Assembly: GCF_036492835.1 (NCBI RefSeq)
Contig: NZ_AP025322.1
Location: forward strand, 1 to 64,000
Length of the DNA stretch: 64,000 nucleotides
Reading direction: 5' to 3'
Origin: Fulvitalea axinellae
Lineage (GTDB): Bacteria > Bacteroidota > Bacteroidia > Cytophagales > Cyclobacteriaceae
The translations under genes and the position numbers were made by a program. Below, one piece after another: positions 15,536-24,501 of this stretch (position 1 is the first letter of the stretch; the number at the start of each line of letters is the position of its first letter). The notes beneath the pieces are model-generated. The model ran no database searches, was not told the DNA's origin, and saw nothing but the letters and a program-made list of their open reading frames with translations.

Positions 15536-15558
15536 GAGACAGGGCATGCCCGTGTCTG
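15536..15558 (+). repeat. Dispersed palindromic element, copy 5
   Basis: GAGACAGGGC and GCCCGTGTCTG, preceded by GACCATTCGCATGT and followed by TACG. Adjacent GGCCGGGTTATTGTCTGTC at about 15582 also occurs at about 10830. Confidence 0.8.
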
Positions 15559-15949
15559 TACGTTTACCGGCCCTGTAGGCCGGGTTATTGTCTGTCGGGC
15601 CGATGGCCCTTGGACGTTGGAGCCCGGTGGCGGCGGTTTTGTATTCTTTGGAATTGGAATCTGTACTGAACGTGGTGTTGGTTTCGTTGGGGCCCGGGGC
15701 GGTTTTCGTCCCGGGTTATTTTTTGGGTTTGGCAGTGGTTTCGAGATAGGATGCTTAGCGGGTCCTGACGTGGGTCTTATTGCTGTGTTTTACAAAAAAA
15801 TGGCACTAATATATATCTGTAAATCAGTTTTTTAACTGCCAAATTATCTGGTTCCGGAAAAGGATTTTATGCGGGTCGGGGATCGGGTTTTGATTGTTGT
15901 TTTTGGCAGGTTTTCGGGTAGGTATGTTTGTGTGTTACCGTTCGTGTGG

Positions 15950-15972
15950 GAGACAGGGCATGCCCGTGTCTC
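15950..15972 (+). repeat. Dispersed palindromic element, copy 6
   Basis: GAGACAGGGC and GCCCGTGTCTC, preceded by GTGTTACCGTTCGTGTG and followed by TACGG and T-rich DNA. It lies about 90 bp beyond the end of the rep gene. Confidence 0.85.
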
Positions 15973-16063
15973 TACGGTTTTTGGTTTTTGATTTACGGTG
16001 AAAATCCGGTTTTGGGATGGTACCCTGAGCCGGATTTTTTGTTTTGTCATTGTTGGGAATTGA

Positions 16064-17359
16064 TCAGATTTCGTGGATTTCCAAAAAGGTGTCCAGGTCC
16101 CAATCCTGTTGTTCACCGTGGCGTTTCAGGAGCCATTTTCCGTAGAATTTCAGAGCATCTTCCGAAGGGGTTCCGGCGCTCCATTCCTGCAGGAATTTCT
16201 TTTCGTAGACGTATCCGGATTCGAACTCTATATCGGACATGTACTCGAAGCGGTTGTCCTCGCTGTCGTGCGATTCGAGGACTTCTTGTTTACGACGCTC
16301 GTAGCGAGCGTGGAACTCGGCTTTTAGCTCTTCTGTCCTGCGGTTCTCGTCTTGGTGTTTCTTTCTTTCGGAATCGGACTTCTGTTTGGCTTCCCGGGCT
16401 TGGCGGTCGTCTTTCATGTCCTGCTCGTAGTACCCCTCCTTAAGGGCTTTGTAGAGGTATCCGGCTTTGCTCTCGATGTTTTCTTTGGCCTCGATGCGAC
16501 GGACGTAGAAGGCTAATCTTTCGGCCCCGTAGCGCTCGGCCATTGCGGAAGCTTTTTTCTCGTTGAGCCATTCGGGCAGTTCCGAAGACTCGTCGGATAC
16601 CTCATCCAGAACCTGGGCTTCGGTGTCGTTCAGCTCGAAGGCCGGTTCTCCGGGTTCGGGCGGGCTGACAAAGTGTTCGTTCGGGGATACCCTGAACACG
16701 ACTTTGGAGAAGCGACGCCCCTCCTTTAGCAGTTCGTATTCGAGGGAGATGTCGGAGTGCCCGTTGATTTCGGAGCAAGCCGGGTCGAGGACGAAACGCT
16801 TGAGGTCCGCTATGCGCTGGTATTTGTCGTCGATACTGAGGATATGGCGCAGTTTGTCGATGTCGAATACGCGTTTCCAAGTTTTGGGGACGTACTGTAT
16901 GCACAGCTCGTAAATTCGCAACGAGAACCTCGACTTGCGGAAGTTGTAAACGTTCTTGAGGAAGTAGGACGTGTAGTTCCGTTTGAGCGAAAGGAAAAAC
17001 GGCTTCATCTCGGCGGAGAACCTTACCCGTATGAAGCCCTCGCCTTTGCGGCCCTCGGCCTTGGTGATAAACGCATAGCTTACCCACCGGTCATCTGTTT
17101 CGATATTGATAGCGCTTTTGGTGAGGCCCTCGGCGGCTTCCCTTACCCGCTGGTAACCGCCGCCAAGGCTTTCGGACTTTTTGCGTCCGAGGATAAGCCT
17201 GATCGGTATCTTGTATTCCTTGAACTCGTCGTCCTCGGGCTGTATGTGGGCACACATAAGGGTTATGATGCGCTGTTGCAACATGGAAAACCCTTCTTGG
17301 GCACTGATAACATCGTTTGACTTGGCGATGCGATAGTTTTTGAACTTTACGGGCAACAT
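16064..17359 (-). CDS. Plasmid replication initiator, Rep_3 family
   Basis: The protein has 431 residues from ATG 17359 (MLPVKFKNYRIAKSNDVISA); an ATG at 17419 is possible but lacks family resemblance. The first about 240 residues match the double winged-helix Rep_3 (RepB/RepE) initiators: KSNDVISAQEGFSMLQQRII, IPIRLILGRKKSESLGGGYQ, FSAEMKPFFLSLKRNYTSYF, FRKSRFSLRIYELCIQY, VFDIDKLRHILSIDDKYQRI and FVLDPACSEINGHSDISLEY. The C-terminal part is Glu/Lys-rich and helical (about 300-400). Rep_3 proteins bind iterons and open the origin. An iteron field lies directly upstream, from 17496. Confidence 0.92.
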   Translation of the reverse strand: MLPVKFKNYRIAKSNDVISAQEGFSMLQQRIITLMCAHIQPEDDEFKEYKIPIRLILGRKKSESLGGGYQRVREAAEGLTKSAINIETDDRWVSYAFITKAEGRKGEGFIRVRFSAEMKPFFLSLKRNYTSYFLKNVYNFRKSRFSLRIYELCIQYVPKTWKRVFDIDKLRHILSIDDKYQRIADLKRFVLDPACSEINGHSDISLEYELLKEGRRFSKVVFRVSPNEHFVSPPEPGEPAFELNDTEAQVLDEVSDESSELPEWLNEKKASAMAERYGAERLAFYVRRIEAKENIESKAGYLYKALKEGYYEQDMKDDRQAREAKQKSDSERKKHQDENRRTEELKAEFHARYERRKQEVLESHDSEDNRFEYMSDIEFESGYVYEKKFLQEWSAGTPSEDALKFYGKWLLKRHGEQQDWDLDTFLEIHEI

Positions 17360-17495
17360 TGTAATTCCGATTCGGGTAAAGTCCGCAAGGTTTGAGAAAA
17401 AGGTAACGAAACGGCCCATTCACATGACAAAACAGCCATAAGTGATGCAGTTTTCCAATAGCCTTATGGACATTGGCGGACTAACGGGCCCAAAA

Positions 17496-17867
17496 GTTAC
17501 TATTTACTCGTAATTAGCAGACAAGATCAACAAAAAGTTACCAATCGACGTCGTTAAGGCTAAAAGTTACCAATCACTCCACCTTTACGCAGGTATGGAG
17601 AGTATTTAGGGGGCAAAAAGTTCTTGAACGACGAACTTTGGTTGCCAGATTCGCTTTTGGCCTGTAGTCGTACGGGCTAATGCCGGAAATGAAGTTACTA
17701 ATCTTTCAACCAATTACCAATCCTTCCACCTTCAAATTAAAACGGGTTACTAATCCTTCGCAAAAAGTAACTAATCACTCCACTTTAAGGGTACTAAATG
17801 ACGTTGTTTCGTTACTAATCGACGACAGTTCGTTACTAATCGACGTTAGTTCGTTACTATTTACTCG
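17496..17867 (+). promoter_or_regulatory. Iteron-type plasmid origin
   Basis: At least ten imperfect direct repeats with core GTTACTAATC or GTTACCAATC lie upstream of rep: about 17496, 17538, 17566, 17694, 17713, 17746, 17767, 17790, 17811, 17832 and 17853. The last three are spaced 21 bp, about two helical turns. The first and last units share GTTACTATTTACTCG. An AT-rich segment with repeated ATAAATAACTA follows (about 17915-17950), fitting an unwinding element. No gene is supported between 17420 and 18277. Confidence 0.82.
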
Positions 17868-18277
17868 CGGAAAAGTGGTCTAAAAAACTGAAATACAGCG
17901 AGTTGCAAAACCTCTAAACAATTATAAATAACTATAAATAACTACAAACTAGCGCGCATACGCGCGATAATGTCGTTGTTTTTATATATTTTTCATACCC
18001 AATCAAACGAATTTATTCAGTCAGGAGAACTCAAGGCATAACCAGCTATAATAACACCCATCGCCCCCCGTATTTTGGTTAGAGAGTCCCGTGAAGCCTT
18101 TTTAAGCGTCGCTATGGCCGCCGCGGTAACTGAAAGGTGTTTCCGGGTGTTTTGTGAAAAATACGCGGTTATATCGCGAATGTGAGTTTTTTGGGGTGTT
18201 GGGACTAATTTTGGGCGGAATGCGGTTGATAAGACCACGGGCAAAAATTTTTGCGGGACGAATAATCTGTAAAAAGA

Positions 18278-18814
18278 ATGAAAGCTATGTCCCGAATAAG
18301 ATTCACTTTGTTAGTAGCATTTTTGTTAACGGGGGTAAAGTGCTTCGGCCAAAAAAGTAAAGAGAAGTGTATTTCTGTATGGAATAGCCAGATGGCGAAG
18401 CCTGATAATCCGTTTACGATAGATTTAAGGACGGTTGACTTTTCGACATTCGCAGAAATAGATTCGGTCTGTTTTGAAAAAGTGGTTTCCGGAACGAGAA
18501 TAGGTGTCAGCTACCCTTTTTCGAGATACGATTACAGGCTTTACAAGAGGTTAGACTCATCCGTATTTTTGGTGGGATTGGAAGGAGGAGCAGGCGGAGT
18601 GGAGAGGTATTGCGCATTGGTTGAAGCTGAAAAGAATTCCGTACGGATGGTAGCCAAATTAGCGGGAGATTGTTCATTCGAGTTTTTGGACCTGGCTAGG
18701 GTGGATATAAAGGGGCGAACGGTGAAAGTGAAAAAACTGAAACGCCGGATTGATTGCGACAGCGGGGAGCTTGTAGCCGAGGATTCTTTGGGTGGTTTTG
18801 AAGTTGTATTTTAG
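18278..18814 (+). CDS. Secreted protein of unknown function
   Basis: This 178-residue protein has a signal peptide (RIRFTLLVAFLLTGVKCFGQ, cleavage near residue 24). The mature part is mixed alpha/beta with four cysteines (KEKCISVW, DSVCFEKV, ERYCALVE, GDCSFEF) that may form disulfides in the periplasm. It is the first of a series of small plus-strand orphan genes between the origin and parAB. No family was recognised. Confidence 0.65.
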   Translation: MKAMSRIRFTLLVAFLLTGVKCFGQKSKEKCISVWNSQMAKPDNPFTIDLRTVDFSTFAEIDSVCFEKVVSGTRIGVSYPFSRYDYRLYKRLDSSVFLVGLEGGAGGVERYCALVEAEKNSVRMVAKLAGDCSFEFLDLARVDIKGRTVKVKKLKRRIDCDSGELVAEDSLGGFEVVF

Positions 18815-18916
18815 TTCAAAGGCGTGTAATCATAGGGACGAATTTCTTGTACTAGGCATTGGAATCGATTATTTGATTCTATAAAAGGATGTCTAAAATC
18901 AAATATTTATTTTACC

Positions 18917-19312
18917 ATGAGGGGGTATTTATCCGAGGTTGATCAAGAAGCTATTAGAGGATTAATAGGGGGAAAACTTATTGAATGTATAGGCTTTAAT
19001 TGGAATCCGGAAGATCTGGACTCGTTTGTGTATATCCATCTTATTTTTGATTTGGGTGACCTTGTGCTGGAGCCCGGTAGTCTTGCTGAAGATGTATCGA
19101 TGATCTCGGTTGAGGATTTTAATTCTGATGTTTTAGAGAAAGGATACTCCCACAAAGACATAAATTTCAATAAAATTGAAAGACCTTTTAGTAGGTTTGA
19201 TCTGGCTGATGACAAAGGGTATTGTCATTCCTCGGTGACATTATGGTTTGGAGATATTGGGATGAAAGCTGCGGGTTTGGATGATATTCTGGTACGTTTT
19301 GTTGATTTGTAA
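18917..19312 (+). CDS. Small acidic protein, immunity-like
   Basis: This 131-residue soluble acidic protein has an N-terminal SEVDQEAIRGLIGGKLIECI and a middle of beta strands with aromatic and acidic residues (DSFVYIHLIFDLGDLVLEP). It has no signal peptide. Size, acidity and isolation among other orphan genes resemble immunity proteins of polymorphic toxins, but no specific Imm family was recognised. Confidence 0.55.
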   Translation: MRGYLSEVDQEAIRGLIGGKLIECIGFNWNPEDLDSFVYIHLIFDLGDLVLEPGSLAEDVSMISVEDFNSDVLEKGYSHKDINFNKIERPFSRFDLADDKGYCHSSVTLWFGDIGMKAAGLDDILVRFVDL

Positions 19313-19368
19313 GGTTTAGGGTTCTTTGGGGCGTATATGAAACTTTCGCGATGTGACTATTCGAGAGT

Positions 19369-19390
19369 GAGACAAGGCATGCCATGTCTC
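19369..19390 (+). repeat. Dispersed palindromic element, copy 7
   Basis: GAGACAAGGC and GCCATGTCTC, preceded by GTGACTATTCGAGAGT and followed by TACGTTTTT. It sits about 55 bp after the stop of the preceding plus-strand gene and could terminate it. Confidence 0.8.
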
Positions 19391-19551
19391 TACGTTTTTG
19401 GATTTTGTTTAGGTTGTGGTTTTATGTTATTTATTAAATATTTCGGGTGTTAGATTAATTTTTTTGGTCAAAAAATATTGTTTGTTCAATAGGGAGTTCG
19501 TTCTTTAGGAATTCGCTAGGTATTATCTTGATCGGTTTTAATGGAAACGGT

Positions 19552-19983
19552 ATGCGGTGTTTTTTTAGCCTTTTTGTTTTAACGATATTCTTGGTCATCG
19601 GTTCTGTGTCCCGATCATATTCGAGTAGGTATTCGGATTGTCCTGTCGTATACGATAGTTTATATAATCGGAAAGTATATACTTTCACTGACCGGATGCC
19701 GGTTTATTCCGGAGGAAACAAAGCGTTTTTAAAATTCGTGGCTAAAAATTTCAGGCATCCTAAGCAAGAAGTTTTGCATGATGTATTTGTCGTGGTTTTT
19801 GTGATCGATGAGCGGGGTAATTTAGTCGCTCCAAGGATAAAGGGAAAAATAGAAAGTGACTTGACAAAGGCTGAAAGGGGTATGCTTAGTGTTTTTGGAC
19901 TATCGGACAAGTGGAGTCCGGGGATTTGTGAAGGAAAGAATGTCCCTGTCAGGGTTATAATGCCGGTAAGGGTTTGTTATTGA
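19552..19983 (+). CDS. Small exported TonB C-terminal-like protein
   Basis: This 143-residue protein starts at ATG 19552 with a signal or anchor sequence (FFSLFVLTIFLVIGSVSRSY). The rest resembles the TonB C-terminal domain of Bacteroidota: MPVYSGGNKAFLKFVAKNFR (compare MPEFPGGExALxxFIAKN), HPKQEVLHDVFVVVFVIDER, GNLVAPRIKG, and a closing VPVRVIMPV like the usual VPVxFTLPI. It lacks the long Pro-rich spacer of real TonB. It may be a stand-alone periplasmic partner-binding domain. Confidence 0.65.
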   Translation: MRCFFSLFVLTIFLVIGSVSRSYSSRYSDCPVVYDSLYNRKVYTFTDRMPVYSGGNKAFLKFVAKNFRHPKQEVLHDVFVVVFVIDERGNLVAPRIKGKIESDLTKAERGMLSVFGLSDKWSPGICEGKNVPVRVIMPVRVCY

Positions 19984-19985
19984 AT

Positions 19986-20339
19986 ATGAGTTTACGCCAG
20001 TTACACGATATTTTATTTGACAATCGATATACCCTGCCAAAGGGTATCAGCAAGGAACGTGTCAAAGAGTTATTAGGAAAGGCCGAAGGCTATTATAAAT
20101 CAGGGGATATAACTATACGTAAATACGGAATAATGCAAATTACGTTTTTCCGTGATAAGCTCGAAAGGTATATCTTAAGGCCAGAATCTTGCGGGATAAA
20201 TTTAGAGGATTTTGATTACGACCAGTCACCTAATCAAGGTGATCCAGATTTTGTTTTGGTATCTTACACTGACGAGATCGATTTGATATTTGATAAAGAG
20301 AAGGGGACTTTGTTTCAGATATCCGTAAATCTTCGTTAG
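19986..20339 (+). CDS. Small protein of unknown function
   Basis: The protein has 117 residues from ATG 19986 (MSLRQLHDILFDNRYTLPKG), beginning 2 bp after the stop of the TonB-like gene. Later blocks are GITIRKYG-like ITIRKYGIMQITFFRDK and a C-terminal strand region VLVSYTDEIDLIFDKEKGTL. The pattern resembles immunity-type alpha/beta proteins; no family is assigned. Tight spacing suggests one transcript with its neighbour. Confidence 0.6.
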   Translation: MSLRQLHDILFDNRYTLPKGISKERVKELLGKAEGYYKSGDITIRKYGIMQITFFRDKLERYILRPESCGINLEDFDYDQSPNQGDPDFVLVSYTDEIDLIFDKEKGTLFQISVNLR

Positions 20340-20403
20340 GGTTATATCTTTAACGAAATATATGGATGCACTCTCTCCATTGTTATTGTTAAAATTGGAA
20401 TAT

Positions 20404-20919
20404 ATGGAGTTGAAAAAAGTGGTAATATCTTCATTGTTGATAATGACTGCCATAATCTGGGCTTATTTTCTGCTGAGGCCCTCCGTTACTGATTGGGGAA
20501 GAGAGTGGCAAGACCTTAAGAGCGAATCCAAGAAGAGGGCTATTTTGAGTTTGTCTCCACGGTTTGCGTATCAAGATAATATTGACAGTGTTGAGAGTAT
20601 TTTTCATAAGGAGGGGGCGAAATCGGCCATTGTTTTTATCGACAGTTTGATCGGATTAGAAGGGCCATATACCAGCCAATATTTTTTTTATAGGGGTTTA
20701 ATATTATCGGGTGACGAGAAATACGATCTTGCGGTCGCGAGTTTTGATAGCGCAATTATCAAATCAGAGTCTGTGTATCCTATAGCTTTTGAGCAAAAGA
20801 TGTATTGTCTACGGAGGGTAATTTCGTGTGATAGTTTGGAAGTCGTTTTGGATCGTAACATTCAGCTTTACGACGGGAAACTAATTGACCGAATAAAGAA
20901 GAATATTGGTTGTAAGTAA
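20404..20919 (+). CDS. Membrane-anchored TPR-like protein
   Basis: The protein has 171 residues from ATG 20404 (MELKKVVISSLLIMTAIIWA), with one N-terminal membrane segment. The mature part contains a TPR-like helical pair (SQYFFYRGLILSGDEKYDLA, VASFDSAIIKSESVYPIAFE). It probably faces the periplasm. An upstream ATG at 20362 would precede the anchor with non-typical sequence. No closer family was recognised. Confidence 0.6.
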   Translation: MELKKVVISSLLIMTAIIWAYFLLRPSVTDWGREWQDLKSESKKRAILSLSPRFAYQDNIDSVESIFHKEGAKSAIVFIDSLIGLEGPYTSQYFFYRGLILSGDEKYDLAVASFDSAIIKSESVYPIAFEQKMYCLRRVISCDSLEVVLDRNIQLYDGKLIDRIKKNIGCK

Positions 20920-20995
20920 GGCTTCTAAATTATAGTCTGATAGATTTTTGACCCTTTTCATGAGACTCACTTAAAGACTAACCATATTTTTAGAG

Positions 20996-21283
20996 ATGTT
21001 GGCAAAAGTGTTATTGTTTGTATGTTTTGCGCTTTATTTTGTTAACGCTTATCGTGTGGGTTCCCGAAGGGTTTTCAGTAAGTATAATCTGGATAAAGGA
21101 AAGTATGACGAGTATAGGTTCGGTTTTCCGATTGGCAGGATAAAGGAGGAAATTCGAAAGTCAGAGGACCCCGAGGTGTTAAGAGCCTTATTTGGCGTGT
21201 TGATGAGAACGTATGTTTCGATCTTCTTTCTGGGTCTGATGTTTTCGGTAGTTCTGGTTTTCGCTTTTTGTGGTTGTAAGTAG
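20996..21283 (+). CDS. Small two-helix membrane protein
   Basis: This 95-residue protein has hydrophobic segments at about 2-18 (LAKVLLFVCFALYFVNAYRV) and 70-92 (TYVSIFFLGLMFSVVLVFAF), with a charged loop between them. The last residues are CGCK. No family was recognised. Confidence 0.55.
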   Translation: MLAKVLLFVCFALYFVNAYRVGSRRVFSKYNLDKGKYDEYRFGFPIGRIKEEIRKSEDPEVLRALFGVLMRTYVSIFFLGLMFSVVLVFAFCGCK

Positions 21284-21375
21284 TTCGTTTCTTTATGTTG
21301 GATTTAGTCTGGTGTTTCAGGAATAAGAGATTGATACATCTGCTTAATGCCTAATAGAGGGGACAATTCGTATGT

Positions 21376-21397
21376 GAGACAAGGCATGCCATGTCTC
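21376..21397 (+). repeat. Dispersed palindromic element, copy 8
   Basis: GAGACAAGGC and GCCATGTCTC, preceded by GGACAATTCGTATGT. It lies between the convergent membrane-protein gene and parB. Confidence 0.8.
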
Positions 21398-21422
21398 TAC
21401 GTTGTGTATGGAGGTATAGAAT

Positions 21423-21442
21423 GTCGCCGGCAGGCCGGCGAC
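21423..21442 (+). repeat. Single hairpin of the covarying family
   Basis: GTCGCCGG and CCGGCGAC arms around CAGG, followed by GGTAGG. The hairpin closes the intergenic space just beyond the parB stop and could serve as its terminator. Confidence 0.6.
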
Positions 21443-21454
21443 GGTAGGCGTTAA

Positions 21455-22435
21455 TTATTTTTTTGATACGGTTTGCGAGAGCATCCAGCGTATGTCTGAT
21501 TTTGAGAAACCGGATTTTTCGAGCTGGCGGACTGCTTGGTCTATTTTGTCGTATACTCGGTTGAGTTTCTGGATTTGTTTCTGGTCGAGTCCTTCCTGAA
21601 GAGTTTTTTCCTTGACGGGCATACGGAGTTCTTGCGGATCGGTGGGGGCCGTGTCACTTTCCGGCTGGCGGGTGGCGGCGAGGATCTCTTCGGGCGCAAT
21701 CTTTCCGGCGGCTACGGCTTGGATGTCGGACTTTTTGACTTTCAGGTCGCCGGCGAGGATTTCTTTTTTGGCCTGGGGAGAGGTTTGTCCGATAAGGTCT
21801 AGGCCTTTGGCGAACTGGGCGGCGTTGCGGACGGAGCGCGGGGATATCTTGTGTTCCTGCGCTACGATGTCCTCCGTTTTGGCGGTTTTTTCCGGGGTGG
21901 CAAGTTTTGCCACTTCGGTATCGGGGGCTTCGAGTACGGCTACTTCTTCCGAGGTGGCAAGATTTGCCGTTTCGGTGTTTTTACGGAATTGCTTGAGGTT
22001 GGCGGTGTTCGCCTCCTTGTTCTTTTCCGTCTCGTACTGGAGGCCGATGAGGTAGTCCTTCTGTTCTTTGGTGAGGTTACGGCGACCCAGTTGGTTGCGG
22101 ATCATCCATTCTCGGACTTCGGGCATTCCGGAGAACGGGCGGATGTCGACGCGCCAAGCGTCTTCGGAAAGGCCGAGCTCTTTGATGACTCGGAGGCGGT
22201 TGTGCCCGTCGACGAGAACGAAATCGTCTGCGCGTTCCCAGAGGACGAGAGCTTCGCGGACTTTGCCTTCGGTACGGATGTTTTCGAGAAGTTGGTCGGC
22301 GTCGTCAGAGGCCAGGGGGGGGATAAGGTCTCGGAGCTCGTCGATGACGGTGATGTTGCTTTTTACGTCACCGGCCATTCTGGACGAGAATTTCCCTTTG
22401 TTTTCGGTTCGTTTCCTGAAGGTCTTTTTTGCCAT
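21455..22435 (-). CDS. parB: ParB-family partition / nucleoid-occlusion-like protein
   Basis: This 326-residue protein has an N-terminal ParB/Srx fold: LIPPLASDDADQLLENIRTE, GKVREALVLWERADDFVLVD and the signature GHNRLRVIKELG. A linker carries two similar modules (NLATSEEVAVLEAP, KLATPEKTAKTEDI). A helix-turn-helix-like part follows (VAQEHKISPRSVRNAAQFAK, LAGDLKVKKSDIQAVA). A C-terminal helical dimer region ends the protein (IQKLNRVYDKIDQAVRQLEK). It lies 36 bp downstream of parA. It should bind parS-like sites and stimulate ParA; no parS was identified. Confidence 0.88.
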   Translation of the reverse strand: MAKKTFRKRTENKGKFSSRMAGDVKSNITVIDELRDLIPPLASDDADQLLENIRTEGKVREALVLWERADDFVLVDGHNRLRVIKELGLSEDAWRVDIRPFSGMPEVREWMIRNQLGRRNLTKEQKDYLIGLQYETEKNKEANTANLKQFRKNTETANLATSEEVAVLEAPDTEVAKLATPEKTAKTEDIVAQEHKISPRSVRNAAQFAKGLDLIGQTSPQAKKEILAGDLKVKKSDIQAVAAGKIAPEEILAATRQPESDTAPTDPQELRMPVKEKTLQEGLDQKQIQKLNRVYDKIDQAVRQLEKSGFSKSDIRWMLSQTVSKK

Positions 22436-22471
22436 GTGTGTCGTGATTGGTAAAGCGTTCTGGGGGTGAGT

Positions 22472-23236
22472 TTAGACTTGGGGCTGAAGGCTGAATATTT
22501 CTTCCGCCAAGGCGAGGTATTCTTTGGCCGAACGGGATCCGGGGGCGTACTCGAAGATGTGTTTTCCTTCGACAGCGGCTTCCTGCAGGGCCACGGCGCG
22601 GGATATTGTGGATTGGCAAATAGCTTCGGGACCTACGAGGTTTTCGATTTCCTCGCGGATGTGACGCTGTACGCTGGTGCGGGAATCGACCATGGTGAGG
22701 ATGACGGCGCGGACGTTTAGGGCTGTTCCTATCTCGGTCTGGATCTCGTCGATCAGCGAGAATATTCTGTCGAGTCCGTTGTAGGCGAAGGCCGTGGGTT
22801 CGATAGGGATAATCACTTCGGAGGAGGCCGTAAGGGCGTTTTCGGTGAGGATACCGAGGGACGGCGGGCAGTCGATAAGGATATAATCGAAGGTATCGAT
22901 ACCGGGCGTTTCGGTAAGGGCCCTGCGGAGTTTTCCGAAGGCGAGACGGCTTTGGAGGAGTTCCCTTTCGGCGTCCATAAGCCGGAGGTCGGAGGGAGCG
23001 AGGTATAGGCGGTTGCCTATTTTGAGCCTTGTTACGGGTTTGCCGGAAATGAAGGCGTCGGCGATTTGTTCTTCGGGACCGTAGACGTCGAAGTGCTGGC
23101 TAAGGTTGCCTTGCGGGTCGAGGTCGACGAGAAGAACGGACTGCCCGGCGTTGGCGAGAGCCGCGCCGAGATTGGCGGTGGTTGTAGTCTTGCCTACGCC
23201 ACCTTTGTGGTTTATGATGGATATGATTTTTGGCAT
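22472..23236 (-). CDS. parA: ParA-family partition ATPase
   Basis: This 254-residue protein has the deviant Walker A motif KGGVGKTTT (11-19) with the signature lysine, Walker A-prime VLLVDLDPQGNLSQHF, and Walker B-like YILIDCPPSLG. Other conserved blocks are PIEPTAFAYNGLDRI and VRAVILTMVDSRT. Length and lack of an N-terminal helix-turn-helix make it the type Ib / chromosomal-like short ParA. With ParB it segregates the plasmid. Confidence 0.95.
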   Translation of the reverse strand: MPKIISIINHKGGVGKTTTTANLGAALANAGQSVLLVDLDPQGNLSQHFDVYGPEEQIADAFISGKPVTRLKIGNRLYLAPSDLRLMDAERELLQSRLAFGKLRRALTETPGIDTFDYILIDCPPSLGILTENALTASSEVIIPIEPTAFAYNGLDRIFSLIDEIQTEIGTALNVRAVILTMVDSRTSVQRHIREEIENLVGPEAICQSTISRAVALQEAAVEGKHIFEYAPGSRSAKEYLALAEEIFSLQPQV

Positions 23237-23513
23237 GTGTGAAAGTTCGGGTTTTCGTTTGAGAAAATGAAATTCCGGGAGGGGAGGGTTTTGGTGTTTT
23301 GAGGTTTGTTTTTGGTTGATTTATGGGGGAATTGGATATTCGTGGCGAAAGGCTTTTCTTTATGAGATATTTTTAGGCATGTGCTCTCTTCATAAGTTTT
23401 TTGTATCCAAAAGACTGAAATTCGAGACCATAAAGGATTATTTTCAACAAACTCTAGACCTTGAAAGTAAGAGGATAACAATCAATAAGAGCAACTTTTT
23501 ATAGGCACATACA

Positions 23514-23993
23514 ATGGTGATATATTGCGTGACGGGAAATCATATAGAGGTAGGTCATGATCGATTGGATAATATCTGTCTCGAAAATTTGGATCTTCAC
23601 AGAGCCGAATTAGAGGAAAGTAATTTGTCGGGCTCCAGTTTTTTTAATTCCAATTTAAGGGGAGCTTTTCTTTATAAAGCCAATTTAGAGAAGTGTAATT
23701 TGGAGTCGGCTAATTTAATTGTTGCGGATTTTAGGGAAAGCATATTACTCAACGCCTCTTTGAAGGCTAGTATAGCCATATCGACATCGTTTCTGGGCGC
23801 TGATCTAAGGTGTTCAAATTTTGAGCGCGCAAATATTTCCGGCGCTGATTTCACTAATGCGGACTTAAGGGGGGCAAATATGCTATGTGCCAATATGGAA
23901 GGAGCCAAATTTGAAAATGCGTTGTATAACGATGAAACCATTTGGCCTAAGGGTTTTGACCTTGAGGGGAGTGGGGCTGTGAGGGCTGAATAA
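23514..23993 (+). CDS. Pentapeptide-repeat protein
   Basis: This 159-residue protein consists mostly of A(D/N)LxX pentapeptides from about residue 25 to 135 (for example ENLDLHRAELEESNLSGSSF and ANISGADFTNADLRGANMLC), which form a right-handed quadrilateral beta helix. Relatives include DNA-mimic gyrase protectors (Qnr, MfpA) and structural proteins; the sequence does not tell which. It stands alone, just outside parAB on the opposite strand. Confidence 0.85.
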   Translation: MVIYCVTGNHIEVGHDRLDNICLENLDLHRAELEESNLSGSSFFNSNLRGAFLYKANLEKCNLESANLIVADFRESILLNASLKASIAISTSFLGADLRCSNFERANISGADFTNADLRGANMLCANMEGAKFENALYNDETIWPKGFDLEGSGAVRAE

Positions 23994-24079
23994 TCGGAAA
24001 GGTTACTCAGCCGAAAATAACCTGGTAGTGGGGCGGAGTATTTTTGATGTTATGATTAAATTTATGTAATTGTTTTAAT

Positions 24080-24448
24080 ATGTTCGGGGGGAGCCAGTCT
24101 CTTACGGATAGGCCCGGTACTGGAAGTATTTCGGGTCGTGTTCTATATTTTTTATCAAACGGTTTGGATATGAGCTCGAATTACAGCTTGTCTTATTTAG
24201 GGGCTTCACTGTTGTATGCCTTTTTCTGGTATGAACTAATGTATCTCGATATGAACTTGGGTTATGGGCTCGGGGATCTTTACTTTCACGCTTTGTTTTT
24301 ATTAGTGTTTTTGGTCTCGACCATTCTGTACATCATCACGTTGATAAAAAAGAGTTTGTACAGGGACTTTTTTATTTATGTGAATGTTGCATTTGTGGTG
24401 GGCCTTACGCTTATAATGTTTCTTCCTAGGGGTACCGAAGCGGTTTGA
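24080..24448 (+). CDS. Small membrane protein of unknown function
   Basis: This 122-residue protein has three hydrophobic segments, near 38-55 (SYLGASLLYAFFWYELMYL), 66-88 (YFHALFLLVFLVSTILYIIT) and 96-114 (YVNVAFVVGLTLIMFL). No motif or family was recognised. It sits in the row of one-gene modules after parAB. Confidence 0.5.
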   Translation: MFGGSQSLTDRPGTGSISGRVLYFLSNGLDMSSNYSLSYLGASLLYAFFWYELMYLDMNLGYGLGDLYFHALFLLVFLVSTILYIITLIKKSLYRDFFIYVNVAFVVGLTLIMFLPRGTEAV

Positions 24449-24501
24449 TATGATGGAACAATAATTATGAATCGTCAATATTGTGGTACTGAACGGAAAT
24501 A

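Noticed and set aside
17680-17883. Plus-strand frame of 67 codons inside the iteron region
   Set aside because: It is a translation of the iterons (VTNPS-type repeats).
18017-18244. Minus-strand frame of 75 codons beside the iteron origin
   Set aside because: No family resemblance, poor context, and it lies in the origin/intergenic zone; could not be supported.
23316-23504. Short plus-strand frame between parA and the pentapeptide gene
   Set aside because: No domain and unconvincing start; left as intergenic.
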